A stretch of DNA of 64,000 nucleotides from an uncultured Pirellulaceae bacterium (GCA_938083195.1 CALKCK010000009.1:310001-374000), one strand, 5' to 3'. Shown: positions 1 to 9,495, counted from the stretch's first letter. Notes: a model not told the origin generated them from the sequence alone. Program-made: numbers and translations.

Positions 1-839
1 AGCATTTCAAACAAAACCATTCCAAGTGAAAATTGATCACTCTTTGGCCCCACACCTTTTCCACCAGCCTGCTCAGGAGACATATATTTTGGTGTGCCCA
101 TCATAGAGCCCACCTGCGTTTTCATCCCCTCACTACTTGCTGAAATATCATCTGAACCAAGTTTCACCTCAAAGCCGCCAACGGCAGATTCATCCTCCGG
201 TTCATCCAGCAGACGGGCAATCCCCCAATCCATGACGTACACCTCACCGTAAGCGCCAATCATTAAATTATCAGGTTTCAAATCACGATGAATCACTCCC
301 CGACTGTGACTGTAAGAAATGGCATCGCAGACGCGCAAGAAGTGTTCAATGCGACCCGTTTGGCCATGTCGCTCATGGTCGTATTCAGGCGTACCCAACA
401 CCGTTGAGCATTGCTTAATATATTCCGCAAATGTAATTCCACGAATCAACTTCATGGTTAGCGCAGGGCTCCCCTGATCCGTTTCCTCTAAACCATAAAC
501 TGGAATTACATTCGGATGAGACAGTTGCGCCGTGACCTGCGCTTCGCGTACAAAACGTGCCAAACCAACCTCTGCTTCACTCGAAAGCACTTTCACCGCA
601 ACTTCGCGATTCAACATGCCGTCACGCGCTGCAAACACTTCTCCCATTCCGCCCTTGCCCAATTTCGAAACAAGGGCAAAACGCCCTTCAAGGGGACGAA
701 TGGCATCTGCCGACGCTCCAGCAAGCTCCGCCAAATTTGTCTTTGATTTATCGCCGAGACCTTGCGCAACTGTAACTCCCTCAAGATCACCCGGGGAAGC
801 AGCAAGCGTCTTTTCGAATTCGTCTTCGGTAGATGTCAT
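1..839 (-). CDS. Hanks-type serine/threonine protein kinase, 3' end outside window
   Basis: Reading the minus strand from an ATG at 839 gives about 279 codons open to the window edge, so the C-terminus is missing. The kinase signature is clear: glycine-rich loop GKGGMGEV, a VKV lysine, catalytic loop HRDLKPDN, DWGIA in place of the usual DFG, activation segment GTPKYMSPEQA, and SDQFSLGMVLFEM near the edge. About 50 residues precede the kinase domain. The HRD and DWG motifs suggest an active bacterial Ser/Thr kinase. Planctomycete members usually carry a C-terminal membrane segment and a sensor or repeat region, which cannot be seen here. It is divergent from the spermidine-synthase-like gene. 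Its substrate is unknown. Confidence 0.93.
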   Translation of the reverse strand, partial: MTSTEDEFEKTLAASPGDLEGVTVAQGLGDKSKTNLAELAGASADAIRPLEGRFALVSKLGKGGMGEVFAARDGMLNREVAVKVLSSEAEVGLARFVREAQVTAQLSHPNVIPVYGLEETDQGSPALTMKLIRGITFAEYIKQCSTVLGTPEYDHERHGQTGRIEHFLRVCDAISYSHSRGVIHRDLKPDNLMIGAYGEVYVMDWGIARLLDEPEDESAVGGFEVKLGSDDISASSEGMKTQVGSMMGTPKYMSPEQAGGKGVGPKSDQFSLGMVLFEM

Positions 840-1170
840 CAACAGCTCATCTCATCTTTTACTACAGGAATGGTATTATTGTCAGCAATCGAACTCCAAC
901 CCCTCGACGCCTGAGCTTCCTGCAGGCAGCTCCAACAATTATCAAAAAACATAATAACATCTAACCAAGATCCCCGATCGCCGTTTGTCCACATCGCGAC
1001 AGTCCAAAACCCTCACCAACTGCACAATCGATAATACCGAAAATGATGCAGAAAAACATCAAGTCGATGCGCGATTTAAAGTCACGAGTCCCCCATGACA
1101 TCAATTCAGGGTCAATAGTTTTATACGAGATACGCTCCCCCTCTTCGTCTCAAATAACAAATTTACGATC
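840..1170. other. Divergent intergenic region, kinase / spermidine-synthase-like gene
   Basis: About 330 bases between two divergent genes. It must contain promoters for both, but I see no convincing -35/-10 pair, sigma-54 element, strong inverted repeat or coding potential. Confidence 0.5.
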
Positions 1171-3435
1171 ATGGCTCATCAAAACAACTCTTTAACGTCA
1201 CCCGATTCAAATACCCAACCATCCCCGGAACCTACTGATTCCAGAGAAAATAAAAATCTGACCAGCCATCCTGAAAAGGACTCAAAAATTGCACTGCTGT
1301 TCAGCATCTGGTGTGCAATCGCTATTTTGCTGTCAGCATTCCTCGTATTTCAAATACAGCCTGTCTTTTCAAAGATGATCCTACCGTGGTTTGGTGGCGG
1401 TCCGGCAGTCTGGACAGCGTGCCTGATGTTTTTCCAGTTGACGCTACTCGCTGGCTACGCTTATGCCTTTTCAATTAACCGGCTATTGCCAATTAAAGGG
1501 CAGGCCATCGCGCATCTTGCGTTGGTATTTGCCTCATTTCTTTTTCTTCCAATCATCCCTGTCGATTCCGCCAAACCAGTCGATGGCGCTTTCCCAATTT
1601 TACGTATTCTTTGGGTTTTAGTTTCCACGATCGGCTTGCCTTATTTCTTGCTGTCTTCGACCGCGCCACTTTTTCAAGCTTGGTATGCGGCCAAACTACC
1701 CGGGAGGATCCCCTATCGCCTGTACGCTTTGTCCAACGTGGGTTCGCTTGTCGCTCTGCTGAGTTTCCCCTTCCTGATTGAACCGATGATGAGCAGCACG
1801 TTCCAGGCTTACGCTTGGTCCGCGGGATTCATTACCTTTGGCGTATTTACTGGCCTGTTGACCATCGTAATTTTTAGAACGAGTGACGATGCGCTAATCC
1901 CTGTTCCCGAATCACTTTTATCCGCCAACCAGGATACCAACGCCTCCCAAATAACCTTGAAGAACTGGCTCGTTTGGATTTCCTTGGCCGCGATTGGTTC
2001 TTTTACACTCCTTTCAATCTCTAATCATCTCAGCCAAGAACTTACGGTCTCACCGCTGATGTGGGTCCTACCGCTAAGCCTTTATCTTATTACTTTCATC
2101 ATTAATTTTGACCGTCCACAATGGTACAACCGCCGGGCATGGGCAGTCGCAAGCCTGGTTAGTATTTTTGCCTTCGCATCACTAAAGAACGAACAACTCA
2201 ATGATCGATTTGATGATCTGTTTAATAACTTGGGAATTGAATTGTCAGTTGGCGATTATGAGTATGACGTCGTTGTCCAGTCCAGCTTCTCCTTGGCCTC
2301 ACTGTTTTTCATCTGCATGATCGCACACGGGGAACTTGTTCGAAACAAACCGGCAGCTAATCGGCTCACTAGTTTTTACATGGCGATGGCGACCGGTGGA
2401 GCTCTCGGCGGCATGACCGTTGCTATTCTCTGCCCATACATATTCACTACGTTCTTCGAAACTCCACTTACTCTGATCCTTGGCCTTGCACTGACTCTCT
2501 GGGTAATTGGTCAGACTGGATTTCACAAAAAACTGCCGGCCTCCACCGGCACTAGAATTGCCTGTGTCGTACTTGGTCTTTACCTTTCAGTCTTAATTCT
2601 CAAGTGTGAGTGGAGCGGGGTGAATGAAGATACATTTGCTAAATACCGAAATTTTTATGGTACCCTTCGCGTCGACATAGAAAATGTTGGCGACAGCGAA
2701 CTTCAGGGCTACGGCCTTTATCACGGAAATACTTTCCACGGATTTCAGTTTACAGATCCTGAAATGAGCACCCAGCCAACGACATACTACGCCCACAGCA
2801 GTGGTTTGGGTGCAGCCTTCAAACACCTTCAGAACAATAACGAATCTCTACGCGTTGGTATCGTTGGCCTTGGGACAGGAACAACTGCTATTTATGGTCG
2901 GGAAAACGACTACTTTCATTTTTATGAAATTAACCCAGACGTGATTTCAATCGCTAACAAAACTTTCTCGTATCTCGAAAGCTGCAAAGGGAAAGTTGAA
3001 ACAACACTTGCCGATGCAAGAATCGCAATGGAGCGAGAGGAAAACCAGAAATACGATTTAATTGTGTTGGATGCATTTAGCGGTGATGGAATCCCAGCCC
3101 ATCTGTTAACGACGGAAGCCTTTGACGTTTACAAAAAACACCTCACTCCGAACGGCATTGTGGCGGTCCATATTAGCAACCGCTACCTGAACCTATTTCC
3201 TGTCGTCGCCGGAACCGCAGGCCATCATAATCTCGAAATGGTCTACATTGAGTATATCCCGGACGATAATAGTGGCATGGAGGAAGCCTCATCCGATTGG
3301 ATACTCCTGACCAACAATCAGGATTTTATCGAAGATGAAGAAGTCCAGGAGCTTTCTCAAGATCCTCGCCAATGGTACGAATCGCCAATTAAATGGACCG
3401 ACCAATACAGCAACCTAATCGAGGTCATGAAGTAA
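1171..3435 (+). CDS. Fused membrane transporter-like / spermidine synthase-like protein
   Basis: A 754-residue protein. Residues 1-45 are hydrophilic and low-complexity. Residues about 45-480 hold 10-12 hydrophobic membrane segments. The cytosolic C-terminal third is a spermidine-synthase-like Rossmann domain: the AdoMet-type loop VGLGTGTTA, an acidic strand end (FYEINPDV), and YDLIVLDAFSGDGIPAHLL with the acidic active-site region. The family (fused MFS/spermidine synthase) is widespread and often annotated as a polyamine aminopropyltransferase, but the substrate is rarely proven, so aminopropyl transfer is only an inference. The start is an ATG with no strong Shine-Dalgarno. It stands alone, divergent from the kinase and 380 bases ahead of the secretion-like operon. 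Confidence 0.85.
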   Translation: MAHQNNSLTSPDSNTQPSPEPTDSRENKNLTSHPEKDSKIALLFSIWCAIAILLSAFLVFQIQPVFSKMILPWFGGGPAVWTACLMFFQLTLLAGYAYAFSINRLLPIKGQAIAHLALVFASFLFLPIIPVDSAKPVDGAFPILRILWVLVSTIGLPYFLLSSTAPLFQAWYAAKLPGRIPYRLYALSNVGSLVALLSFPFLIEPMMSSTFQAYAWSAGFITFGVFTGLLTIVIFRTSDDALIPVPESLLSANQDTNASQITLKNWLVWISLAAIGSFTLLSISNHLSQELTVSPLMWVLPLSLYLITFIINFDRPQWYNRRAWAVASLVSIFAFASLKNEQLNDRFDDLFNNLGIELSVGDYEYDVVVQSSFSLASLFFICMIAHGELVRNKPAANRLTSFYMAMATGGALGGMTVAILCPYIFTTFFETPLTLILGLALTLWVIGQTGFHKKLPASTGTRIACVVLGLYLSVLILKCEWSGVNEDTFAKYRNFYGTLRVDIENVGDSELQGYGLYHGNTFHGFQFTDPEMSTQPTTYYAHSSGLGAAFKHLQNNNESLRVGIVGLGTGTTAIYGRENDYFHFYEINPDVISIANKTFSYLESCKGKVETTLADARIAMEREENQKYDLIVLDAFSGDGIPAHLLTTEAFDVYKKHLTPNGIVAVHISNRYLNLFPVVAGTAGHHNLEMVYIEYIPDDNSGMEEASSDWILLTNNQDFIEDEEVQELSQDPRQWYESPIKWTDQYSNLIEVMK

Positions 3436-3818
3436 TTCACTCACTAACACTATGGGTGTAAATAAATTAACGGGCAACGAATTCCACCCCGCCGAGGTGG
3501 GCAATCCACCAACCCATAAACGCCAACTGACTAAGCTCCAAATCTCAATTCGCTCTAAGCGGAATTAGCTCTAAGCGGAATTAGCTCTAAGCGCCCCCAG
3601 CGCATCAAAGGCCATCACTTTTGGCACCCGAGCGCTAAAAAATTGCGAAAACCAGCGTGCGTCACTTTACACTGGGATCGACCTTCGGCTCATCAGCGAT
3701 TGCCTAGTCGGGGAAATCTATTTCTCCCACCCCCAAGATTACCTCCCGAGGGCAATCTAGTACCTCAAGGTACAGTTTATGTTAACATTCTGGAGCCAAC
3801 TTTCGACAACCATCGAAC
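3436..3818. other. Intergenic region before the secretion-like operon
   Basis: About 380 bases without a credible gene. It contains a short tandem repeat (3552-3593) and probably the promoter of the downstream operon. No clear promoter hexamers or terminator could be assigned. Confidence 0.5.
3552..3593. repeat. 16-bp tandem repeat, 2.6 copies
   Basis: The unit GCTCTAAGCGGAATTA is present exactly twice (3552-3567 and 3568-3583), followed by the first 10 bases of a third copy (3584-3593). It is non-coding and probably arose by slippage. A 16-bp period recurs in an unrelated tandem array at 27819-27894. Confidence 0.9.
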
Positions 3819-3824
3819 GTGACC

Positions 3825-4790
3825 ATGAATCAGACCAAAATCAAACAATTCAGCAATGACTTACGAGCAGCAATCCTTGTTGACTCACCGATTTTCGATC
3901 CTACCGAGATCAACCTAAAGCATCAGCTAGAACTAAATGATACAGTCGAAGAGCATCTTTTAAACCAATGGCTGGCAAACCAGCAACGACTCGAAAGTGA
4001 ACAGCCCAATGCCGAAAAAAATGACAAACCGAATCAAGGACAACCGGCTCAGTTTTTAAGTGTGCGTTACCAAGCGGCCGTTCGAGCACTGGATTTCCTG
4101 CATGAAACACCTCCCCTCCTCGACAGCCTTTCGGTCAAACATTTAGCGAAGGCTGATATTAAACAAGTCACTCGCCAACCGATGCATTATTTGTGCTTGA
4201 TTTTGGCAGCGTCTTTGGCCAGCCTAGCCATCTTCAAAATCAAAGTCCTGCCAGCCGTAGATAATTTACGAGCGGATATTGCGTTAGCTAATCGCGAAAC
4301 TCCACCTGCCCGATTCGACAGTTCTACACCACAAGATATTTTGCTATTCGGAATTTCGATGGTAACTATTCTCTTTATTGGCTGGCTGATCTTTGGCGGA
4401 ATTCAAAAGCTTACCATGCGGATTGGCGGAGCCCAGTACATTAACTTTCGCACATCAGCAACTGTCGTTGAAATGACACGGCTACTGGTTCAAGGGAATC
4501 TGGAAGCGGCTAAAGCAGCTTCTTTAAGCATGGATTTGAGTGGTCTCGATCACAGCTTTCGCAATGAGCTAAACAAATCCCTCGCCTCTGCCACCGATGA
4601 CAAAAATCTCGCTGCAACCAGCGATTACTATGCAACTGCCGCCGCGCTAAAATTTGACAATCTTGCAAACGAACGCACTCGAGTCACAGTCATTGGAATT
4701 GGGGGCTTCATTGCAGCTACGTCAATCCTTTCATATTGCGTCCCTCCGTTGTTCGCGGTTGCTCAAGATCTCATGAAAGCATCGTACTAA
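3825..4790 (+). CDS. Divergent GspF-like (T2SF) inner-membrane protein 1
   Basis: About 321 residues from the ATG at 3825; a GTG two codons earlier is an alternative. The N-terminal 110 residues are hydrophilic. Hydrophobic segments lie near residues 125-140 and 170-190, and a C-terminal segment follows a helix of the type seen before the last membrane span of planctomycete GspF-like proteins (ATSDYYATAAALKFDNL, then a membrane helix and VAQDLMKAS). It is the first of three consecutive genes of similar architecture, one base ahead of the next. In type II secretion and type IV pili, GspF/PilC is the inner-membrane platform that couples the ATPase to pseudopilus assembly. The family call rests on architecture and context; sequence similarity visible by eye is weak. 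Confidence 0.5.
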   Translation: MNQTKIKQFSNDLRAAILVDSPIFDPTEINLKHQLELNDTVEEHLLNQWLANQQRLESEQPNAEKNDKPNQGQPAQFLSVRYQAAVRALDFLHETPPLLDSLSVKHLAKADIKQVTRQPMHYLCLILAASLASLAIFKIKVLPAVDNLRADIALANRETPPARFDSSTPQDILLFGISMVTILFIGWLIFGGIQKLTMRIGGAQYINFRTSATVVEMTRLLVQGNLEAAKAASLSMDLSGLDHSFRNELNKSLASATDDKNLAATSDYYATAAALKFDNLANERTRVTVIGIGGFIAATSILSYCVPPLFAVAQDLMKASY

Positions 4791-4791
4791 A

Positions 4792-5835
4792 ATGGGTAAT
4801 TCAATAAAATTAGACCCTGCCTATGAAACCCTCCATTCGAGATGGCAAGAAATATGCAAGTCTAAATCTGAATTCGCAAACGAACTTACCAAACTCTCGG
4901 ACGAAACCGACGGAATTTTAAAACACAACCTCCTGCAAATCGCCACTTGGTTTAATCAAGACGCTAGTTTTGATGAACTCTTAGAACGCCCCGAAATTCT
5001 CGCTGCATGCGTGACTGCGTTGAAATCAGAGCAAAAATCAATAGAGCCGAAACTGGTTGAGCAAAGCGCTCGCAATGGTTTTTTCCAAATTGTCAGCAAC
5101 GCGTTTTCTCGACCTCAAATCATGAAACTGTTAAAATTCCGATTGGCTCTGCTGCTGACCATTGGAGTTCTTCTGACCATTTTCAGCGTTTCTCTGGCTC
5201 CCGCATTTCAAGAAATTTACGACGATTTTGGAATTGAACTTAATTCCGTAACAACACTTGTTTTTACAGCCAGTGACTTGATCCGTGCTACTTGGTGGTT
5301 ACTTCCGATCTTTGTAGTAGGATTTCTGGTTGGAAATTTCATCTGGTGTTGTTCGACCGCTGGCAAACAATCTTTGTCCAACAACTGGATTGACCACGAA
5401 TTTAAAAATACCCGCGGGGAACTTGGCAACTGGTGCTGGCACACCGCGATGCTACTTGAGCTTGGCTGGGCTCCCAAGAATGCCTACCTACTTGCAGGCA
5501 AATCAATCACCAAAAACTGGATTTCAAATTGGAGTGCTAGGCTCGCTCAAACCCCGCTGATTGACGCGACACCGCAAGAGGGAGACTGGCTCTTAAATGA
5601 CCGATACGATTTAATTAATCAAGCTATCCTAACCCCTTCGCACCAAAGTAAAATCGCGCTCCTCAAAGAGATCTCTAACTACTATTGGTCACGCAGCCAA
5701 ACGACCAGCCAATGGTGGATTCAGTTGATATTTAACATGCTCTTCTGGCTAATTGGACTACTTGCTCTCATCGCTGTTCTGGCCCTCGCCCTGCCGCTAA
5801 TTAGTCTTATTGGCATGATGACGGGCGGATTCTAA
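4792..5835 (+). CDS. GspF-like (T2SF) inner-membrane protein 2
   Basis: A 347-residue protein starting one base after the previous stop, so the two are probably translationally coupled. It shows the T2SF layout: a cytosolic helical region of about 110 residues, a membrane segment (LALLLTIGVLLTIFSV), a linker of the family type containing FGIELNSVT, a second membrane segment (WWLLPIFVVGFLVG), a second cytosolic part, and a final hydrophobic C-terminal helix (about 315-345). The linker between the first two spans is a recognisable T2SF feature. It is the clearest of the three platform-like proteins. Having three in one operon rather than one is unusual, and they may form a hetero-oligomer. Confidence 0.68.
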   Translation: MGNSIKLDPAYETLHSRWQEICKSKSEFANELTKLSDETDGILKHNLLQIATWFNQDASFDELLERPEILAACVTALKSEQKSIEPKLVEQSARNGFFQIVSNAFSRPQIMKLLKFRLALLLTIGVLLTIFSVSLAPAFQEIYDDFGIELNSVTTLVFTASDLIRATWWLLPIFVVGFLVGNFIWCCSTAGKQSLSNNWIDHEFKNTRGELGNWCWHTAMLLELGWAPKNAYLLAGKSITKNWISNWSARLAQTPLIDATPQEGDWLLNDRYDLINQAILTPSHQSKIALLKEISNYYWSRSQTTSQWWIQLIFNMLFWLIGLLALIAVLALALPLISLIGMMTGGF

Positions 5836-5885
5836 ACTCCCCTTTTATTTTTGAAATCGAGTCACTTTAATTCCCTAAAACTCAG

Positions 5886-6983
5886 ATGAACTCAACCGCA
5901 ACCAACTCAAGCCAACTGAACCGATTTCCAGGCGGTTTCGATAAAGCAACGATCGACTCCTTGGTCATCCAGTGCGCACCCAATCAACTAGCTCTTCTTC
6001 GACTGCTTGCCGTTTCCCATCAACAGAAAATTGAATTACTGCCACTTCTTTGCAGCCTTGGGATGGAACTGTCCAGCTTTGACAGGGGACGCATCTCAGA
6101 ATTATCGGCGGCCGTTGAATCTGGAACACCCTACATCGAAGCTCTGAGCCTCACGAAGGAGATCCTTCCCAAGAACTGCGTACTAGCTATCCAGCTCGCA
6201 GATCATGAAAACTCTCTCTCTGAATTTTTTGCTGCGATTTTGGCATACGGCAACTCCCTTCAGCTTACGTCTTACAATTCAGTCGAAAGCGAAGCTTCAC
6301 GCATCATTCGATTCGCCTTTCGAACATTATTTGTTGGACTTTCATTCACGTGGATCTCTTTGACAATTCTCCCCCAACTTTCTCTCATCATTTCAGAATA
6401 CGGCATCGAAGCCCCACCCACACTGCTAGTACTTAACGAGTTTCTGGAATACGGCTACGGTTTTTTCTGGATTGGAATCCCAGTATTATTTCTAATTCTC
6501 ACACCGCTTTGGTTTAATCTTGGTCATGCCTACCTCCGCACCTGGAATCCAATGCACTGGAAAAGGCCAATTTATTCGAAGCCGACAAAGGCGCGCACCA
6601 CACTTGCAATATTGAATCCACATCTTCAAGGTGATCTAGCAAATGACAGTCGTAGACTCGAAATCCTCAATGAGGCTATGCCTCAAGCAGGCGAACCAAT
6701 TTGGCAGACACCCCTGGATCCGAATTTATGGCAGGAACTCGAAAACAAACAAATATTATCCAAACGTGAAGCCCAAGCATTGAAATTAGCTTCCAACACT
6801 GCGACACAATCATGGTTACTACGCTGGTCGGGAAAGAAAATTCAACAGGCAAAGAATCGCCGAAGGTCTTTTTTCATTCATTGGTTTATTACATCCATCG
6901 ACGTTTGCATCGCTTTGTTTATCATTGCAGTTTTCAATACCGTTTTCCTTTACTATCTCGAAATAATTGCAGCGGCTGGTTAA
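5886..6983 (+). CDS. GspF-like (T2SF) inner-membrane protein 3
   Basis: A 365-residue protein with the same plan as its two upstream neighbours: a helical N-terminal domain of about 135 residues, a membrane span near 145-165, the linker IISEYGIEAPPTLLV that matches the T2SF pattern between spans 1 and 2, a second span near 190-215, a cytosolic domain, and a C-terminal span (about 335-360). It lies 50 bases after the second copy and 18 bases before the first pseudopilin-like gene. It is probably a platform component of the same machine. The three copies are too divergent in sequence to be recent duplicates. Confidence 0.66.
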   Translation: MNSTATNSSQLNRFPGGFDKATIDSLVIQCAPNQLALLRLLAVSHQQKIELLPLLCSLGMELSSFDRGRISELSAAVESGTPYIEALSLTKEILPKNCVLAIQLADHENSLSEFFAAILAYGNSLQLTSYNSVESEASRIIRFAFRTLFVGLSFTWISLTILPQLSLIISEYGIEAPPTLLVLNEFLEYGYGFFWIGIPVLFLILTPLWFNLGHAYLRTWNPMHWKRPIYSKPTKARTTLAILNPHLQGDLANDSRRLEILNEAMPQAGEPIWQTPLDPNLWQELENKQILSKREAQALKLASNTATQSWLLRWSGKKIQQAKNRRRSFFIHWFITSIDVCIALFIIAVFNTVFLYYLEIIAAAG

Positions 6984-7001
6984 TCCCAGCAGGCCAACCC
7001 A

Positions 7002-7547
7002 ATGCTAAAAAATTTGAAATTAAGAAGTGAAAAATTAGCAGGCGTCCAAATCAACCGTTCAGGTGTTTTGACAGTCGAGTTGTTGGTGACTGCGGTTGCG
7101 CTGATAAGCGTCATCACCTTTTTTACAACCTGCAGTTTTCAAATTCACTTAGTATGGAAAGACATTCGCCACCAACGAATTGGGATGGAGGAGTTAAATA
7201 ACCAACTTGAATCAATCACACTTTTAAACGAAGCAGAAGCCCAGTTAGCAATTGACACCCTAACCCCTTCAGCCACCTGTGAAAACTCTCTCCAGCACCC
7301 CGAGCTAACAGGTTCACTGAACCAAGACTTACTGGGTACCCGAGTAACTCTCCAATTGAATTGGGACAAACGGCACCCAGGAAAACCACTCGAAATCTCT
7401 GGTTGGATTCCCAACACCCCCCAAAAACTTAATCCTCAGTCGCAGTCCTCAATGTCCTTGCCAACCCCCAGGCAGCCCAGCCTGCAGTGGGTAAGTGTGC
7501 CGCAACGACATTCCAACTCTGTCAGTTCTAGAAAGGAGGCACCCTGA
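7002..7547 (+). CDS. Minor pseudopilin-like protein with type III (class III) signal
   Basis: A 181-residue protein. After a basic leader it has a prepilin-peptidase cleavage motif, RSG/VLTVELL, with glutamate at +5, followed by a single hydrophobic helix (residues 24-46) and a polar C-terminal domain. That is the layout of type II secretion or type IV pilus minor pseudopilins processed by GspO/PilD. The peptidase gene is not in this window. Its stop overlaps the next start (TGATG), which indicates coupling. The tail from about residue 135 is rich in Pro, Gln and Ser. It could correspond to GspH or GspI; I cannot assign which. Confidence 0.65.
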   Translation: MLKNLKLRSEKLAGVQINRSGVLTVELLVTAVALISVITFFTTCSFQIHLVWKDIRHQRIGMEELNNQLESITLLNEAEAQLAIDTLTPSATCENSLQHPELTGSLNQDLLGTRVTLQLNWDKRHPGKPLEISGWIPNTPQKLNPQSQSSMSLPTPRQPSLQWVSVPQRHSNSVSSRKEAP

Positions 7548-8107
7548 TGCGAACTCAAATGAATCGCCGTGGTGTTTCTTTACTCCAACTCACATTGTTA
7601 ATGCCAGCACTGATGGTTTTATTCTTGTTGGCAACGACTTGGATCCACCAGACGATGACTTTTTCATCGACGATCAAAAAACAACAGTCGCAACATCTCA
7701 GTTTAACGAGGCTTGCCGACCAATTTCGAAGAGACGTTCAACGGTGCCAGTCCGTTTCCGTCGTCAATGATCAGCAAGTCCAACTTCAGAACAAAGACTT
7801 GTCAAAGATCGTTTACAAGATCAGTGACCATTCGGTTCAATGCTGGCAAAATTCCTCTGCTGGACAACCCATTCGACAAGACGAGTTTGGTCTAGCGTCG
7901 GGCTCGATCTCAAAATTTGATGACTCTGAACTACCTAATTGGATTACTCTCGTCATCCGTCGGGATCCATTCCCTCGACAACAGTTAGAGCGGCAGACGT
8001 CGCAACTGAACGAGACGCTGATTACCGAACTCCACGTCCGCACCAGCCCCAATCGCTGGGGAGACAATTTATTGATGGATACAGAGTTGCTCCGAGGAGA
8101 ACAATAA
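7547..8107 (+). CDS. Minor pseudopilin-like protein (GspJ-like)
   Basis: A 186-residue protein with leader RRG/VSLLQLTLL and one N-terminal membrane helix. The +5 residue is glutamine rather than the usual glutamate, which matters for self-assembly in major pilins but is tolerated in some minor ones. The section LSLTRLADQFRRDVQRC resembles the helix after the membrane segment of planctomycete GspJ-like proteins. Start and stop overlap its neighbours (TGATG upstream, TAATG downstream), so translation is tightly coupled through three genes. Confidence 0.58.
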   Translation: MRTQMNRRGVSLLQLTLLMPALMVLFLLATTWIHQTMTFSSTIKKQQSQHLSLTRLADQFRRDVQRCQSVSVVNDQQVQLQNKDLSKIVYKISDHSVQCWQNSSAGQPIRQDEFGLASGSISKFDDSELPNWITLVIRRDPFPRQQLERQTSQLNETLITELHVRTSPNRWGDNLLMDTELLRGEQ

Positions 8108-8511
8108 TGAAACGATCAACCAGCCAATCTCGTCGAGGGACAGTTATAATTCCCGTCCTCGTCTGCATGGGCTTCACCACATCGGTGTTGCTTGGTTGTG
8201 TACACATGAGCTTGAACATGCGGCGCGGCCTTCGCCAGGACAAACAGATGGATCAAACGCACTGGCTACTCGAAGCGGGTATCCGTAAAGGATTTGAAAA
8301 TACGAAATCCAATCCAACGTACGAAGGTGAATTAATCATGCTCTCTCAATCGCTGGCAAATCTAGACCGCGCGGTAATTGAGATCAAAATACTACCAGCT
8401 ACCGATCTCGAAAAAGCTAAACGCATGAAAGTCGTAGCAACTATCCAAAAGAACACATCTAAACCAGAAACCACAACGGTACGTTCAATCACCCTACGAG
8501 TTAACGAGTGA
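8107..8511 (+). CDS. GspK-like / PilX-like membrane pseudopilin-like protein
   Basis: A 134-residue protein starting at the ATG that overlaps the preceding stop (TAATG). The N-terminus RRGTVIIPVLV has a glycine cleavage candidate but proline rather than glutamate at +5, as expected for GspK-type tip pseudopilins, which lack Glu5. After the hydrophobic helix comes MRRGLRQDKQMDQTHWLLEAGI, a pattern common to planctomycete minor pseudopilins of this operon type (a basic stretch, then W-L-x-E-A-G). The protein is much shorter than a full GspK (about 300 residues), so it may be a tip-like or PilX-like component. Confidence 0.55.
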   Translation: MKRSTSQSRRGTVIIPVLVCMGFTTSVLLGCVHMSLNMRRGLRQDKQMDQTHWLLEAGIRKGFENTKSNPTYEGELIMLSQSLANLDRAVIEIKILPATDLEKAKRMKVVATIQKNTSKPETTTVRSITLRVNE

Positions 8512-8539
8512 CTTACTAACGCAGCTACCGTAAATATTA

Positions 8540-8558
8540 CACGGCCAATTAGGCCGTG
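8540..8558 (+). other. Hairpin in the leader of the DUF1559 gene
   Basis: A perfect 7-bp inverted repeat, CACGGCC-AATTA-GGCCGTG, sits between the GspK-like stop and the next start, just before the AAAGGAAC Shine-Dalgarno region. There is no U-tract, so a simple intrinsic terminator is unlikely. It could be an mRNA-processing or stability element that uncouples the abundant pseudopilin-like gene from the rest of the operon. Confidence 0.5.
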
Positions 8559-8578
8559 ATTGATCAAAAGGAACAAAC

Positions 8579-9451
8579 ATGTCTCACTTATCCCAGACGC
8601 ACTTAAAAATTAGCCGCCGCTCGGCATTCACGCTTGTCGAGCTGCTCGTGGTTGTCGCCATTATTGGAATCCTGATCGGCATGTTGCTACCGGCTGTCCA
8701 ACAAGTTCGGGAAGCTGCCCGCCGCGTTAGCTGCTCAAACAACATCGCACAATTGGGAATCGCATTACACAACTATGAATTTGGTCATGAGCATCTCCCT
8801 CCTGGAGTCATCAACCCAACCGGCCCTATTCTCTCTCAGCCGATCGGACAACACGTCAGCTTCCTTGTTGAATTGTTGCCATATATAGAGCAGACTGGAA
8901 TAGCTAATCGCTTTGACAAATCACTGGGAACCTATGCTCCAGCCAACGCTCCAGCCTGCGAACAAAGCATCTCACTCTACCTCTGCCCGTCCAATTATTA
9001 TTCCAGAAGCTTCGACGGAACAGTAGGTTTGACTAGCTACGCTGGCTGCCATAACAGCACCGAAGCACCGATCGACATCGACAACGATGGCCTGCTATTC
9101 CTAAACAGCGAAATCAGATATAGCGACATACACGATGGAAGCAGTAACACAATCCTCATCGGAGAATTCTTGAGTGACGAATCAAGCGTTCTCGGTTGGG
9201 CATCAGGAACTCGGGCGTCGCTTCGCAACACCAGCCCGATTGTAACTATCGCTCCCCGGGCAGGAATTGCTGCAACCGCCACTGCGACTAATCTCAAAGA
9301 AGTTGGGGGCTTCAGTAGTCGACACCCCAGCATCACTAACTTCTGCTTTGCCGATGGACGCGTCTCATCCATCTCCGACAATATCGACCCCATCGTTTTT
9401 CAAAATTTGGGAAATCGTTCGGACGGAGCGATGATGGGAGAGAGCTATTAA
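8579..9451 (+). CDS. DUF1559 protein with prepilin-type N-terminus
   Basis: A 290-residue protein. Its N-terminus has the prepilin signature SAFTLVELLVVVAIIGIL with Glu at +5, then PAVQQVREAARRVSCSNNIAQLG and HNYE, both hallmarks of DUF1559 proteins, which are massively expanded in planctomycetes. The C-terminal FSSRHPSITNFCFADGRVS matches the family's H-x9-DG region. These are thought to form pseudopili or secreted structures, but the function is unproven. AAAGGAAC lies at good distance before the ATG. It ends the secretion-like operon and may be its major pseudopilin or cargo. Confidence 0.92.
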   Translation: MSHLSQTHLKISRRSAFTLVELLVVVAIIGILIGMLLPAVQQVREAARRVSCSNNIAQLGIALHNYEFGHEHLPPGVINPTGPILSQPIGQHVSFLVELLPYIEQTGIANRFDKSLGTYAPANAPACEQSISLYLCPSNYYSRSFDGTVGLTSYAGCHNSTEAPIDIDNDGLLFLNSEIRYSDIHDGSSNTILIGEFLSDESSVLGWASGTRASLRNTSPIVTIAPRAGIAATATATNLKEVGGFSSRHPSITNFCFADGRVSSISDNIDPIVFQNLGNRSDGAMMGESY

Positions 9452-9495
9452 TCGCAACTCTACCAATCGGCGTGCAGCTTAAACTCTTAGTATCT

